Of a DNA stretch of 40,777 nucleotides, positions 1 through 8,146 are shown piece by piece; within the stretch, counting starts at the first letter, position 1; every line of letters begins with the position of its first letter. The stretch is from the NCBI RefSeq assembly GCF_003182275.1, contig NZ_QGTR01000010.1, forward strand, positions 1 to 40,777. Reading direction: 5' to 3'. The stretch is from Hoeflea marina (GTDB lineage Bacteria > Pseudomonadota > Alphaproteobacteria > Rhizobiales > Rhizobiaceae). The notes beneath the pieces were generated by a model that did no database searches, was not told the origin of the DNA, and saw nothing but the letters and a program-made list of their open reading frames with translations. A program made the position numbers and the translations under genes.

Positions 1-177
1 CCACCGCCTTCCGCCGTCCCGGGGTCCGTAGCCCCGGAACATCCGTTCTGGCGGAAGATGCGGCAAGTATGGCACGGGGGCGCGAGGGGTGGACGCCAAG
101 GGGCGAAAATTTCCGCAAGGGACTGGAATTGCTGGAGGGGCTTTGCGGATCCGTCCAACAGTTCCGGCCGGGTGCTG

Positions 178-284
178 ACCCCAGTCTCCCCGTGCGGGGG
201 AGATGTCGGCGCCCGCCGACAGAGGGGGTATGCGGCCACGGATCCGGCGGGCGCGGGAATCGCAGCGGCCTACCCCCCTCTGTC
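178..284. repeat. Large imperfect inverted repeat, rhizobial intergenic element
   Basis: The arm GACAGAGGGGGTA (218-230) is the reverse complement of TACCCCCCTCTGTC (271-284) apart from one extra C. The left part also contains its own small hairpin, CTCCCC-N4-GGGGAG (186-201), then a GTCGGC/GCCGAC pair. The C-run, GAGATGTC and CAGAGGGG layout matches the general style of palindromic elements scattered between genes in Rhizobiales. A structural or mRNA 3'-end role is inference. Confidence 0.5.
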
Positions 285-337
285 ACCTTCGGTGACGGGG
301 CGAGCCACGGGTCTCGCCCGTCCTGCGGACCCCTCCA

Positions 338-529
338 CAAGGGGGGAGAATGGCATCGTGCGCGCACCCGCCACCCACGCCGAAATCCCGCGCATGGCTT
401 TGGCCATCGACCGTCCCGGCAGGCAGCATGAGCCTTCGCGCGGCGTCGCGCTCAGGCCTTCGATCGCTGACATCGATTTCTGGCCTGCGGACACCGCTCC
501 GAAGCCCCCGCAAGGGGGGAATGGCATCG
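338..529. repeat. Pair of short direct repeats (338-358 and 511-529)
   Basis: CAAGGGGGGAGAATGGCATCG at 338-358 recurs at 511-529 with the internal GA missing, and both copies are followed by GTGCGCG- or GGCGCG-type sequence. They are probably two decayed copies of one half of the intergenic palindromic element seen just upstream. No gene is associated with them. Confidence 0.5.
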
Positions 530-561
530 GGCGCGTGGCGTCGGGCGGTCAGCGGACGGGG

Positions 562-2361
562 TCAGCGCCGATGCCTGCGACCGAAGTCGCGCAACGCCTC
601 GATGAGTTCGCGCAGGTTGAGGAACAGCGGCAGGCGGGTGACGGGGGCGACCGGCTCGAGCGAAATGCCGACCATCGACATGTGCCCGTGTTCGTCGGTC
701 TGGCGGACGATGAGCACCATGCGGCCGATCCTGACCCGGTCCGCATAATCCGGCCTGCCGCCCAGGCGCTGCTCCATCAGCTCGGCAATGGTCAGGTCCT
801 TGTCGGCATCGCTGATCAGGCCCGGGCCGTAGGCGACGTCAAGCTCCTCGGCCTTGCGCGAGGGCAGGATGGTGAAGGTGCCGAAGAACTCGTTGTCATT
901 CTCGGTCAGCACCGCCTTGGAGGCGAACAGACGGTCGAGCAGGCGCGAAAAACCGGGCGCGATGAAGAGATAGACATGGTCGTTTTCCCGCAGGCGCCCC
1001 GCATACTGATAGCGCATCGACCTGTCGTCGCGGATGACCAGCGACGGCCGCGCCCAGCGGGGAATGCGCTCGCCGCGCAGCACCGGACTGTCGGCCACCA
1101 CGCGATAGACCAGCAGTTCGTGGTTGGCGGCGCCCGGCAGGTCGAGTTCGACCTTGTCGATGGCGCCGATCTGCGGCGGCACGATCAGGCCCAGCCAGCG
1201 CGCCATCGGCTTGACGGTCCAGCCCTGGATGGCGAGCGAGACCATCACCACGATGAAGGTGGCGTTGAAAAACAGCTGGCCATTGTCGAGATTTCCCAGG
1301 ATCGGCAGGATCGCCAAGAGGATCGAGACCGCGCCACGCAGACCGACCCAGGAGATGAACGCCGTTTCCCGCTGGCTGTAGTCGAACGGCAGCAGGCAGA
1401 GCCAGACGGCAAAGGGGCGGGCGACGAAGACCAGCAGGAACGCCAGCGCGACCGCCGGAACGGCGATCTGCGGGAACTGCGAGGGGGTGGCGAGCAGGCC
1501 GAGGACGAGAAACATCACGATCTGCGCCAGCCAGGTCATGCCCTCCTGGAAGCGGATGATGGAGGCCTTGGCCTGGATCCTGCGATTGCCCGCATAGATG
1601 CCGGCCACATAGACGGCGAGGAAGCCGCTGCCGCCGATGGCGGAGGTGAAGGCAAAGACCATGAGCGCCAGGGTCAGCACGAAGATCGGAGCCAGGCCGC
1701 GCTCGACCTTCATGCGGCGGATCACCTGAACGATGAGCACGCCGCCGAGAAGGCCGAGGATCAGGCCAAGTCCGATCTGGCGGGCGAACTGGATGAGAAG
1801 ATCAAGGCCGACGGAGTCGAGGCTTTCGCCCGCTGCCATGATGTTGACCAGCGCCAGGGTGAGGAAGATCGCCATCGGGTCGTTGGTCCCGGACTCGACT
1901 TCCAGCGTCGAGCGGACCCTGTCGCGGATGTTGATGCCGCCAATGCGCAGCAGGAAGAAGACCGCGGCCGCATCCGTCGACGCGACGATCGAGCCGAGCA
2001 GAAATCCCTCCAGCCATGAAAAGCCCAGCAGGTAGCGCGCGGCGAGCCCGAATCCCATCGCCGTGATCAGCACGCCGATGGTGGCGAGCGTCAGCGCCGG
2101 GGCTGCCGCCTGGCGGAAGGACTGCAGCGATGTGCCAAATCCAGAATCGAACAGGATGATGGCCAGCGCGATCGAGCCGACCATGTAGGCGGCGGAATTG
2201 TTGGAAAAATCGATGCCGAGGCCGTCGACGCCCGCCAGCAGGCCGATGAGGAGGAACAGCAGCAGCAGCGGCGCGCCAAATCGCCGGGCCAGCAGGCTGG
2301 AGAATGCGGCAATCAGTATGAGCGAGGTCGAGGCCAGCACGACTATATAAAATGCATCCAA
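562..2361 (-). CDS. cvrA: CvrA/NhaP2-type potassium/proton antiporter
   Basis: This 599-residue inner-membrane protein of the CPA1 family probably exchanges K+ (or Na+) for H+ and helps with cell-volume or pH control. About the first 400 residues are a run of hydrophobic segments. Within them the family's ion-binding region is visible as STDAAAVFF and ESGTNDPMA, both keeping the Asp. The rest is soluble: a TrkA-C-like domain (around 400-485, starting near IDKVELDLPG) and a CorC/HlyC-like end. This three-part build and the length fit NhaP2/CvrA. The start is TTG; AAGGGA lies six bases upstream, and no earlier ATG or GTG fits the hydrophobic N-terminus better. The gene stands alone, transcribed towards the repeat-rich left edge. 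Ion preference cannot be read from the sequence. Confidence 0.9.
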   Translation of the reverse strand: MDAFYIVVLASTSLILIAAFSSLLARRFGAPLLLLFLLIGLLAGVDGLGIDFSNNSAAYMVGSIALAIILFDSGFGTSLQSFRQAAAPALTLATIGVLITAMGFGLAARYLLGFSWLEGFLLGSIVASTDAAAVFFLLRIGGINIRDRVRSTLEVESGTNDPMAIFLTLALVNIMAAGESLDSVGLDLLIQFARQIGLGLILGLLGGVLIVQVIRRMKVERGLAPIFVLTLALMVFAFTSAIGGSGFLAVYVAGIYAGNRRIQAKASIIRFQEGMTWLAQIVMFLVLGLLATPSQFPQIAVPAVALAFLLVFVARPFAVWLCLLPFDYSQRETAFISWVGLRGAVSILLAILPILGNLDNGQLFFNATFIVVMVSLAIQGWTVKPMARWLGLIVPPQIGAIDKVELDLPGAANHELLVYRVVADSPVLRGERIPRWARPSLVIRDDRSMRYQYAGRLRENDHVYLFIAPGFSRLLDRLFASKAVLTENDNEFFGTFTILPSRKAEELDVAYGPGLISDADKDLTIAELMEQRLGGRPDYADRVRIGRMVLIVRQTDEHGHMSMVGISLEPVAPVTRLPLFLNLRELIEALRDFGRRHRR

Positions 2362-2613
2362 CCGCTGTCCCTTTGAAAAATCGTCAGTCGATGAATGGCC
2401 GGAGCCGGGATGCCTGAATCGACCCGGCGGCGCATTGCGCCGCCCTGTCCGGAATCAAACGAGGTGTTGGGTCGGGCACTATCGCGCGGAAACCCCTATA
2501 TGCCCAATGTGGCGGCAATGAAGGCGGGCGGCAAGGGCCAAGCCCTGCAAATGCCTCCGATTGCTGGTCTTTCGCGTTTCGGCATGGCGCAACCGGCGGT
2601 GATCCGGCCTCGG

Positions 2614-2653
2614 CAGCAAAAGGCCGGCCCGCGATGATCGCAGGCCGGCCCTG
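2614..2653 (-). terminator. Rho-independent terminator for tkt-gap
   Basis: On the minus strand the stem GGCCGGCC (2650-2643) pairs with GGCCGGCC (2629-2622), extended internally by GCGA/TCGC around a TGA loop, and is followed by TTTTGCTG. This is a strong intrinsic terminator facing out of gap. Confidence 0.7.
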
Positions 2654-2685
2654 TCGGCGTCCGGAGGTGTTTCGGCGTCCGGAAG

Positions 2686-2731
2686 GCTGAAGCCCATCGC
2701 GTGAATTCAGATTCACGTGATGGGCTTCAGC
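2686..2731. repeat. Long 21-bp hairpin with TCAG loop
   Basis: Positions 2686-2706 pair with 2711-2731, with a single G-T wobble and a four-base loop. On the plus strand it is followed by TCTTTGATTTT. It lies in the 3' region of the gap transcript, between two other hairpins, and may stabilise the mRNA end or act as a second terminator. Confidence 0.65.
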
Positions 2732-2741
2732 TCTTTGATTT

Positions 2742-2788
2742 TGCATGTCGTGGTCCCGAAACCGCTGCACAGTTTCGGGCGACATGCA
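2742..2788. repeat. 47-bp nested palindromic element, copy 1
   Basis: Outer arms TGCATGTCG (2742-2750) and CGACATGCA (2780-2788) enclose inner arms CCCGAAAC (2755-2762) and GTTTCGGG (2772-2779), with a four-base bulge TGGT and a nine-base loop. The element touches the gap stop codon. A second copy at 30229-30275 differs at four of 47 positions, so this is a dispersed repeat rather than a gap-specific signal. Elements of this form are frequent between rhizobial genes. Confidence 0.8.
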
Positions 2789-3799
2789 TTAGATCAGCTT
2801 TGCCATCGCCAGGGCCGTGTCGGCCATGCGGTTGGAGAAGCCCCATTCGTTGTCGTACCAGGCCATGACCCGGACCAGCGTGCCTTCCATGACCTTGGTC
2901 TGGTCCATGTGGAAGGTGGCGGAGTTCGGGTTGTGGTTGAAGTCGATGGAGACATTCGGGTCGTTGGTGTAACCGAGAATTCCGTGCAACGGCCCGCTGT
3001 CCGCCGCAGCCTTGATGGCGGCGTTGACCTCCTCGACCGTGGTCTCGCGCCTGGGCACGAATTTCAGGTCGATGACGGAAACATTCGGCGTCGGCACGCG
3101 AATCGAGACGCCGTCGAGGCGGCCCTTGAGCTCGGGCAGCACCAGGCCGACGGCCTTGGCGGCGCCCGTCGAGGTCGGAATCATCGACAGGGCGGCGGCG
3201 CGGGCGCGGTAGAGATCCTTGTGCATGGTGTCCAGCGTCGGCTGGTCGCCGGTGTAGGAGTGGATCGTGGTCATGAAGCCCTTGTCGATGCCGATGGCAT
3301 CGTTGAGGACCTTGGCCACGGGCGCCAGGCAGTTGGTGGTGCACGATGCGTTGGAAACGACGAGGTGCTCGGCGCTCAGCTTGTCATGGTTGACACCATA
3401 GACGACCGTGAGATCGGCGCCGTCGGCGGGCGCCGAGACGAGCACGCGCTTGGCGCCGGCCTTCAGATGCAGGGCGGCCTTGTCGCGGGCGGTGAAGATG
3501 CCGGTGCACTCCATGACGATGTCGATGCCGAGATCGCCCCAGGGCAGGTTGGCCGGGTCGCGTTCGGCAAACACCTTGAAGCTGTCGTCACCGACGCGGA
3601 TGACATCGCCCTCGACCTTGACGTCGAGCGGGAAACGACCGTGAACCGAGTCATAGCGCATCAGATGCGCGTTGGTTTCCACCGGGCCGAGGTCATTGAT
3701 GGCGACGATATCGATGTCGGTGCGGCCCGACTCGAAAATCGCCCGTACGACATTGCGTCCAATACGGCCAAACCCGTTGATGGCAATCCTGGTCTTCAT
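2789..3799 (-). CDS. gap: Glyceraldehyde-3-phosphate dehydrogenase
   Basis: This cytosolic glycolytic and gluconeogenic enzyme oxidises glyceraldehyde-3-phosphate with NAD(P)+ and phosphate to 1,3-bisphosphoglycerate. The 336-residue length is normal. The N-terminal Rossmann motif [10 protein letters not shown] is at 6-15, and [10 protein letters not shown] (151-160) carries the catalytic Cys153. [11 protein letters not shown] and the C-terminal [12 protein letters not shown] are also intact. Asp in AINDL (34-38) suggests NAD+ preference, by family knowledge. The gene follows tkt by 41 bases on the same strand, so the two are very likely cotranscribed. The stop codon abuts a dispersed palindrome. 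Confidence 0.97.
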   Translation of the reverse strand: MKTRIAINGFGRIGRNVVRAIFESGRTDIDIVAINDLGPVETNAHLMRYDSVHGRFPLDVKVEGDVIRVGDDSFKVFAERDPANLPWGDLGIDIVMECTGIFTARDKAALHLKAGAKRVLVSAPADGADLTVVYGVNHDKLSAEHLVVSNASCTTNCLAPVAKVLNDAIGIDKGFMTTIHSYTGDQPTLDTMHKDLYRARAAALSMIPTSTGAAKAVGLVLPELKGRLDGVSIRVPTPNVSVIDLKFVPRRETTVEEVNAAIKAAADSGPLHGILGYTNDPNVSIDFNHNPNSATFHMDQTKVMEGTLVRVMAWYDNEWGFSNRMADTALAMAKLI

Positions 3800-3840
3800 A
3801 TCGAAAATCCTTCAGCGTCAGGAATGGCCTGTCTTGATGA

Positions 3841-5832
3841 TCAGGCCTGGTCGTTGATACGTGCCTCGACGGCCGCGACGGTCGCCTCGGCGGTGATACC
3901 GAAATGCTTGTAGAGCTCCTTGTAGGGGCCGGAGGCGCCGAAGGTGTTCATGCCGATGAAGATGCCGTCGGAGCCGATGAAGCGGTCCCAGCCCTGGCGG
4001 ATGCCGGCCTCGATGGCGACCTTGATCCGCGACGTGCCGATGATGGCTGCCTTGTACTGCTCGGTCTGGTCCTCGAACAGCTCGAAGCTCGGAACCGAGA
4101 CGACGCGGGTCGAGTGGCCGTTGGTCTCGAGCTGGGCGCGGGCGGCCAGTGCGATCTCGATTTCGGAGCCGGTGGCGAAGATGGTCACATCCGCGTCGCT
4201 GGCCGAGACGAGATCGTAGGCGCCATAGGCGCAGAGGTTCTCCTCGGTGAACTCGGTGCGCACGGTGGGCAGGTTCTGCCGGGTGAGCGCCAGGCCGCTT
4301 GGCCGGGTTTCCGACATCAGCGCCAGATGCCAGCACTCGGCCACTTCGACGGCGTCGGCGGGACGGTACATGACAAGGTTCGGGATCGCCCTGAGTGCCG
4401 CCATGTGTTCGACCGGCTGGTGGGTCGGGCCATCCTCGCCCAGACCGATGGAATCGTGGGTGAGCACGTGGATGACGCGAATGCCCATCAGCGCGGCCAG
4501 CCGGATCGACGGGCGGCAGTAATCCGAGAAGATCAGGAAGCCGCCCGAATAGGGGATCAGACCTCCATGCAGGGCGATGCCGTTCATCATCGCCGCCATG
4601 CCGTGTTCGCGGATGCCGTAGTGGATGTAGCGGCCCGAGAAATCGGTGGGCGTGATCGCCTTGGTCTGGCTGGTGCGGGTGTTGTTCGAACCCGTCAGGT
4701 CGGCCGAGCCGCCGAGCGTTTCGGGAACGACGCCGTTGATCACTTCCAGCGCCATCTCCGAGGACTTGCGGGTGGCGACCGCCGGCTTGTCTTCGGACAG
4801 CTTGCGCTTGTAGGCGATGATGGCGGGTTCCAGCGCGCCGGGCAGTTCGCCGCTCATGCGGCGATCGAGCGCCACGCGCCTGTCGGAATCGGCTGCGGCC
4901 AGCCGGTCTTCCCAGGCCTTGCGGTCCTTGACCGACCGCAGGCCGGCCAGACGCCAGGCGTCGAGGATGTCGGAAGGAACCACGAAGGGCTCGGAGGTCC
5001 AGCCGAGCGCCTTGCGGGTGGCGGCGATCTCCTCGGCACCGAGCGGCGAGCCGTGGGCGTCCTTGCTGCCGGCCTTCTTCGGCGCGCCGAAGCCGATGGT
5101 GGTCTTGCAGGCGATCATCGTCGGCTTGTCGGATTTCTGCGCCGCTTCGATGGCCGAAGCGATCGCCTCGGGATCATGGCCGTCGATCTCGATCGTGTTC
5201 CAGCCCGAGGCGCGGAAGCGCATCGGCTGGTCGGTGGAATCGGCCATCGATACCGGTCCATCGATGGAAATGCCGTTGTTGTCCCAGAACAGGATCAGCT
5301 TGTTGAGCTTGAGGTGGCCGGCCAGCGAAATCGCTTCCTGGCTGATACCTTCCATCAGGCAGCCGTCGCCGGCGAGCACATAGGTGTAATGGTCGACCAG
5401 GTCGGCGCCGAATTCTGTGGCGAGATGCCGTTCGGCCATCGCCATGCCGACGGCGTTGCCGATGCCCTGGCCGAGCGGGCCGGTGGTGGTCTCGATGCCG
5501 GCGGCGTGGCCGTATTCCGGGTGGCCGGCGGTTGGCGCTCCCAACTGGCGGAAGTTCTTGATGTCATCGATCGAGATGTCGTCGTAGCCGAGCAGATAGA
5601 GCAGCGAGTAGATCAGCATCGAGCCGTGGCCGGCCGAGAGCACGAACCGGTCGCGGTCCGCCCAGCCGGGCTTCTTCGGGTCGAAGGACAGGAAACGGGA
5701 GAACAGCACCGTCACCACATCGGCGGCGCCCATGGGCAGCCCGGGATGGCCGGATTTCGCTTTCTCGACGGCATCCATGGACAGGAACCGGATCGCATTT
5801 GCCATCCGGTCGTGTTTTTCGCGTGCGTTCAT
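3841..5832 (-). CDS. tkt: Transketolase
   Basis: Transketolase is a cytosolic, thiamine-diphosphate dependent enzyme moving two-carbon units between sugar phosphates in the pentose phosphate pathway. The protein is 663 residues, standard for the family. The N-terminal [30 protein letters not shown], the thiamine-diphosphate region GDGCLMEG and the central [19 protein letters not shown] motifs are all present. I chose the ATG at 5832, although the frame stays open upstream to 6108. The family N-terminus starts here, AAGAAGG lies upstream, and a good promoter (5927-5900) would place the transcript start inside the longer frame. It is followed by gap, linking the pentose phosphate pathway with lower glycolysis. 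Confidence 0.97.
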   Translation of the reverse strand: MNAREKHDRMANAIRFLSMDAVEKAKSGHPGLPMGAADVVTVLFSRFLSFDPKKPGWADRDRFVLSAGHGSMLIYSLLYLLGYDDISIDDIKNFRQLGAPTAGHPEYGHAAGIETTTGPLGQGIGNAVGMAMAERHLATEFGADLVDHYTYVLAGDGCLMEGISQEAISLAGHLKLNKLILFWDNNGISIDGPVSMADSTDQPMRFRASGWNTIEIDGHDPEAIASAIEAAQKSDKPTMIACKTTIGFGAPKKAGSKDAHGSPLGAEEIAATRKALGWTSEPFVVPSDILDAWRLAGLRSVKDRKAWEDRLAAADSDRRVALDRRMSGELPGALEPAIIAYKRKLSEDKPAVATRKSSEMALEVINGVVPETLGGSADLTGSNNTRTSQTKAITPTDFSGRYIHYGIREHGMAAMMNGIALHGGLIPYSGGFLIFSDYCRPSIRLAALMGIRVIHVLTHDSIGLGEDGPTHQPVEHMAALRAIPNLVMYRPADAVEVAECWHLALMSETRPSGLALTRQNLPTVRTEFTEENLCAYGAYDLVSASDADVTIFATGSEIEIALAARAQLETNGHSTRVVSVPSFELFEDQTEQYKAAIIGTSRIKVAIEAGIRQGWDRFIGSDGIFIGMNTFGASGPYKELYKHFGITAEATVAAVEARINDQA

Positions 5833-5899
5833 GACGGTTAGGCCTTCTTGCGTTCGGGTCTGACATGGCCCGTTTCCGGGCCGGTTGAAGGGCGGCGAA

Positions 5900-5927
5900 C
5901 TCATAGCAGTTGCGCCGCCGGTGTCAA
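5900..5927 (-). promoter_or_regulatory. Sigma-70 type promoter of tkt-gap
   Basis: On the minus strand TTGACA (5927-5922) and TATGAG (5905-5900) are separated by 16 bases. The expected start of transcription is near 5893, about 60 bases before the tkt ATG. Confidence 0.55.
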
Positions 5928-6006
5928 CAAACAGGCGTTTGACCCCGGCGATTTGCCTCGCTGTCCGGTCCGGATGCAGAAGCCTGGGGAGGGAGCTCCG
6001 GCTTTG

Positions 6007-6034
6007 TTGACGGCCCGTTGCGCTGATGGATAAA
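6007..6034 (+). promoter_or_regulatory. Sigma-70 type promoter of the DUF4164-zapA region
   Basis: TTGACG (6007-6012) and GATAAA (6029-6034) are separated by 16 bases, about 65 bases before the ATG at 6098. It is divergent from the tkt promoter. Confidence 0.45.
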
Positions 6035-6097
6035 CTCACCGCAGCAAGCCTCGGGGATTGCAGCGATTCGGCCGATCCCCTGCTGTCCGGGATACCC

Positions 6098-6373
6098 ATG
6101 ACGAACACTGAAAGAACAGTGAAATCAACACTCGAGGCGCTGCATCAGGCGCTGAAGAAGCTTGACCACGCGGTGGATCGGAAAGTCGAGACCGGCCGCA
6201 ATGCCGAAGCCGCGGAGGCCGAACTGGGGCGGATGATCGAAGATCGGTCCCGACTCGCCCAGGAACTCGATCGGTCCGAGGACCGGGCAAACCGGCTCGA
6301 GGAAGCCAATCGCGAGGTGTCGCGCCGGCTGGTGACGGCGATGGAGACCATTCGTGCCGTGCTCGACCGCTGA
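6098..6373 (+). CDS. DUF4164-family small coiled-coil protein
   Basis: This is a 91-residue protein, almost entirely charged and alpha-helical. A heptad-like pattern runs from about residue 10 to 80 ([15 protein letters not shown], then [20 protein letters not shown]). It has no signal peptide or membrane segment. The family (DUF4164) is found in Rhizobiales just upstream of zapA, and its function is unknown; a role with the cell-division protein ZapA is inferred from context only. I used the ATG at 6098, which has GGGA upstream. The longer frame from 6026 would begin almost at the -10 box. Confidence 0.75.
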   Translation: MTNTERTVKSTLEALHQALKKLDHAVDRKVETGRNAEAAEAELGRMIEDRSRLAQELDRSEDRANRLEEANREVSRRLVTAMETIRAVLDR

Positions 6374-6541
6374 CACGCGACGGTCGTGATGCCATGGTGC
6401 CTGGCGCGAGAGGGACGAGGCGGATGGATCCGATGACATCCTCGATGCTGCATCCGGCCGGGGCGGCTCCGTGCGGGTGCTGGCCGGGCGCTTCACTCCT
6501 ATATGCATTCATATCCACACGCGCATGACAGGGACTGCTCC

Positions 6542-6907
6542 ATGGCTCAGGTAACGGTTTCCATTGACGGCAAGGCCTATCGAATGGCCTGCGAGGAGGG
6601 GCAGGAAGATCATCTGACCGAACTCGCCGGCAAGCTCGACCGCTATGTCGGACATCTCAAGGGGCAGTTCGGCGAGATCGGCGATCTCAGGCTGACGGTG
6701 ATGGCCGGCATCATGATCATGGACGAACTGCACGAGATCCAGAGCCGGACCCGCGGCCTCGAGGCGGAACTCGAGACACTGAAGAAGACGCGCGACAACG
6801 CGCTGACGAAGATCGAGAGGACCGACAGTGACCTGTCGGAGGCGCTGATGCAGGTCACCAGCCAGATCGAGGCCATCGCCGGAAAGCTCAACGGCCAGCC
6901 GACGTGA
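6542..6907 (+). CDS. zapA: Cell division protein ZapA
   Basis: ZapA is a small cytoplasmic protein that binds and bundles FtsZ at the division site. The product is 121 residues. It begins MAQVTVSIDGKAYRMACEEG, typical of the ZapA N-terminal domain, followed by EDHLTELAGKLDRYV and a C-terminal coiled coil (about 70-115). I start it at 6542 rather than at an upstream ATG at 6503, because the family homology begins at MAQVTV and the preceding residues are unlike the family. It sits between DUF4164 and 6S RNA, the usual alphaproteobacterial order. Confidence 0.9.
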   Translation: MAQVTVSIDGKAYRMACEEGQEDHLTELAGKLDRYVGHLKGQFGEIGDLRLTVMAGIMIMDELHEIQSRTRGLEAELETLKKTRDNALTKIERTDSDLSEALMQVTSQIEAIAGKLNGQPT

Positions 6908-6954
6908 ATTTCCATCGAGCCGGGCACTGGCGCTTTGGCCGCCGGGAGCCTATA

Positions 6955-7122
6955 TCCGGAGTGCGGTCTGCGCCTCACGACAGGATACACAATCCCCGGG
7001 GCCTTACTCGATCCTAAGGGAGCTGTCCCTGACTCGACCCGTGGGTTTGGTCACACGGCGCCCACCTACGTTGTAGGCACCCGGGATCGACCTTTCCATC
7101 GGTTGTCGTGGATCGCACTCAT
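6955..7122 (+). ncRNA. ssrS: 6S RNA
   Basis: 6S RNA mimics an open promoter and binds the housekeeping RNA polymerase holoenzyme in slow growth. The closing stem is perfect: GAGTGCGGTC (6959-6968) pairs with GATCGCACTC (7111-7120), and CACGAC (6976-6981) pairs with GTCGTG (7105-7110). The interior holds the strongly conserved alphaproteobacterial segment CTTACTCGATCCTAAGGGAG (7003-7022) and the CACCTACGTTGTAGGCAC hairpin (7063-7080). The location between zapA and the 5-formyltetrahydrofolate cyclo-ligase gene is the classic one. Exact ends are estimated from the closing stem. Confidence 0.93.
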
Positions 7123-7132
7123 TTCCCCCTGA

Positions 7133-7336
7133 TCAGCACCCCGACCGCCTGGCGATGATGGCCGCGTCGATGACGGTGGGTGCGGCGAACTTGTCGCGCG
7201 CCGCCATGAGATGGACGAGCACCATGGCGGCGCTGCAGCCGAGCAGGCGGGCGATGTCGGGCACCGAATTGCCTTCGGTGACCAGCATCAGGCATCGCCG
7301 TTCGACCGACGTCATCTCAGGTTCTGGTAGGGTCAT
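7133..7336 (-). CDS. Small LuxR-type helix-turn-helix protein
   Basis: This 67-residue protein is essentially just a GerE/LuxR DNA-binding domain. EMTSVERRCLMLVTEGNSVPDIARLLGCSA (written in parts: EMTSVERRCLMLV, TEGNSVPDIARLLGCS) aligns with the usual TxxExxVLxLxxxGxSxxEIAxxLxxS pattern, and MVLVHLMAARDKF replaces the recognition-helix region TVKVHLxxIxxKL. No receiver or sensor domain is attached. ATG at 7336 has GAGG upstream; a longer version from 7372 lacks one. It converges on 6S RNA with only about ten bases between them. Its targets are unknown. Confidence 0.65.
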   Translation of the reverse strand: MTLPEPEMTSVERRCLMLVTEGNSVPDIARLLGCSAAMVLVHLMAARDKFAAPTVIDAAIIARRSGC

Positions 7337-7423
7337 GGGTCCTCGCTTGATCGGCCGGATTGCCAGCGGCATTGGTGGGGTTAACGAGAGCTGCCGAATT
7401 GAGTTGCACGTGGAGTTGGTTGC

Positions 7424-7440
7424 GTTCCACCATGGTGAAC
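7424..7440. promoter_or_regulatory. Palindrome upstream of the small LuxR-type gene
   Basis: CACCATGGTG (7428-7437) is a perfect 10-bp palindrome flanked by GTTC and GAAC halves (7424-7427, 7437-7440). It lies in the space between the divergent luxR-type gene and fthC and could be an operator. The nearby 18-bp perfect palindrome CCGCCGGCCGGCCGGCGG (7484-7501) is another candidate structure. Confidence 0.35.
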
Positions 7441-7565
7441 AAAGCCTGCAGGAGAGTGGGCGCCGGGATCAATCCGGCACACACCGCCGGCCGGCCGGCG
7501 GGCGATCATTGACAGCGGAGCGCTTGGGTCCTATCGGCTGAGCAACAGGCAGGGACGGACGCCAC

Positions 7566-8138
7566 TTGGAAACCAAGGCAGATATCCGCAAGGCGATGCT
7601 GGCGCGGCGCAATGCGATTGCGGTCGAGGACCGCATCGAGATGAGCCTGGCGATGGCGGACGCCGGCGAAGCGCTCGACTTTGTCCCCGGCACGGTGATC
7701 TCCGGCTACATGCCGATCCGTTCGGAGCCCGATCTCAGGCCGCTGATGGCGCGGCTGCGCGAGCGCGGCGCGCGGCTGTGCCTGCCGGTGGTGCTCGACG
7801 CCGAGACGATCGCATTCCGCGATTTCGTGCGCGAGGCGGCGCAGGTGGACACCGGGTTCGGAACCACGGGGCCGGGAGAGGGCGCCGAGGTGCTTGACCC
7901 CGACATCGTGCTGCTGCCGCTGTCGGCGTTCGACGGGGCGGGAAACCGGCTCGGATACGGTGCCGGCCATTACGACCGGGCGATCGCGCGCCTGCTGGCA
8001 CGGGGCCGCAAGCCGGTGCTGATCGGCACCGCTTTCTCCCTGCAGCAGGTTGAGCATCTGCCGGCGGAGGCCCATGATGTGCCGCTCGATTTCATTCTCA
8101 CCGAAGGCGGCCTCAAGCCGTTCGCAAAGCCCCGATAG
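7566..8138 (+). CDS. fthC: 5-formyltetrahydrofolate cyclo-ligase
   Basis: This cytosolic folate enzyme uses ATP to convert 5-formyl-THF to 5,10-methenyl-THF. It has 190 residues, normal for the family. ETKADIRKAMLARRNAI at the start is the usual N-terminal ATP-binding Lys/Arg region. SGYMPIRSEPDLRPLM (47-62) and the conserved C-terminal NRLGYGAGHYDRAIA with downstream VLIGTAFSLQQV are all present. The start is TTG at 7566; the next candidate, ATG at 7596, would cut the conserved N-terminus. It lies directly downstream of 6S RNA, as in many proteobacteria, and nine bases before the YmdB gene. Confidence 0.92.
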   Translation: METKADIRKAMLARRNAIAVEDRIEMSLAMADAGEALDFVPGTVISGYMPIRSEPDLRPLMARLRERGARLCLPVVLDAETIAFRDFVREAAQVDTGFGTTGPGEGAEVLDPDIVLLPLSAFDGAGNRLGYGAGHYDRAIARLLARGRKPVLIGTAFSLQQVEHLPAEAHDVPLDFILTEGGLKPFAKPR

Positions 8139-8146
8139 GATACTCC

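Larger units (their letters stand above)
1..561. other. Gene-free repeat-rich stretch downstream of the antiporter gene
   Basis: I see no credible gene here. Open frames exist on both strands, but they continue antisense through the antiporter gene and look like shadows of GC-rich coding DNA. What can be seen is structure: a nested hairpin at the left edge (arms 8-15/50-57 around 19-24/32-37), an inverted pair of C/G-rich arms (218-230 and 271-284), and two related G-run blocks (338-358 and 511-529). The content resembles the palindromic mosaic repeats common between rhizobial genes. The last part is the 3' flank of the minus-strand antiporter gene. Confidence 0.55.
2362..2788. other. Intergenic region with three consecutive hairpins after gap
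   Basis: No gene is supported here; overlapping short frames lack ribosome sites and recognisable sequence. Moving downstream from the gap stop codon on the minus strand there are a 47-base nested palindrome (2742-2788), a 21-bp near-perfect hairpin (2686-2731) and a GC-rich hairpin followed by TTTT (2653 down to 2614). The part nearest the antiporter gene (2362-2480) holds its promoter and TTG-start leader, but I could not pick a confident -35/-10 pair. Confidence 0.6.

Noticed and set aside
58-2019. 653-residue plus-strand open frame
   Set aside because: It is antisense to the antiporter gene, rich in His/Arg/Asp/Gln as expected from the reverse of a GC-rich coding frame, with no recognisable domain.
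3904-5841. 645-residue plus-strand open frame
   Set aside because: It is the exact antisense of transketolase with shadow composition; the transketolase frame has all family motifs.
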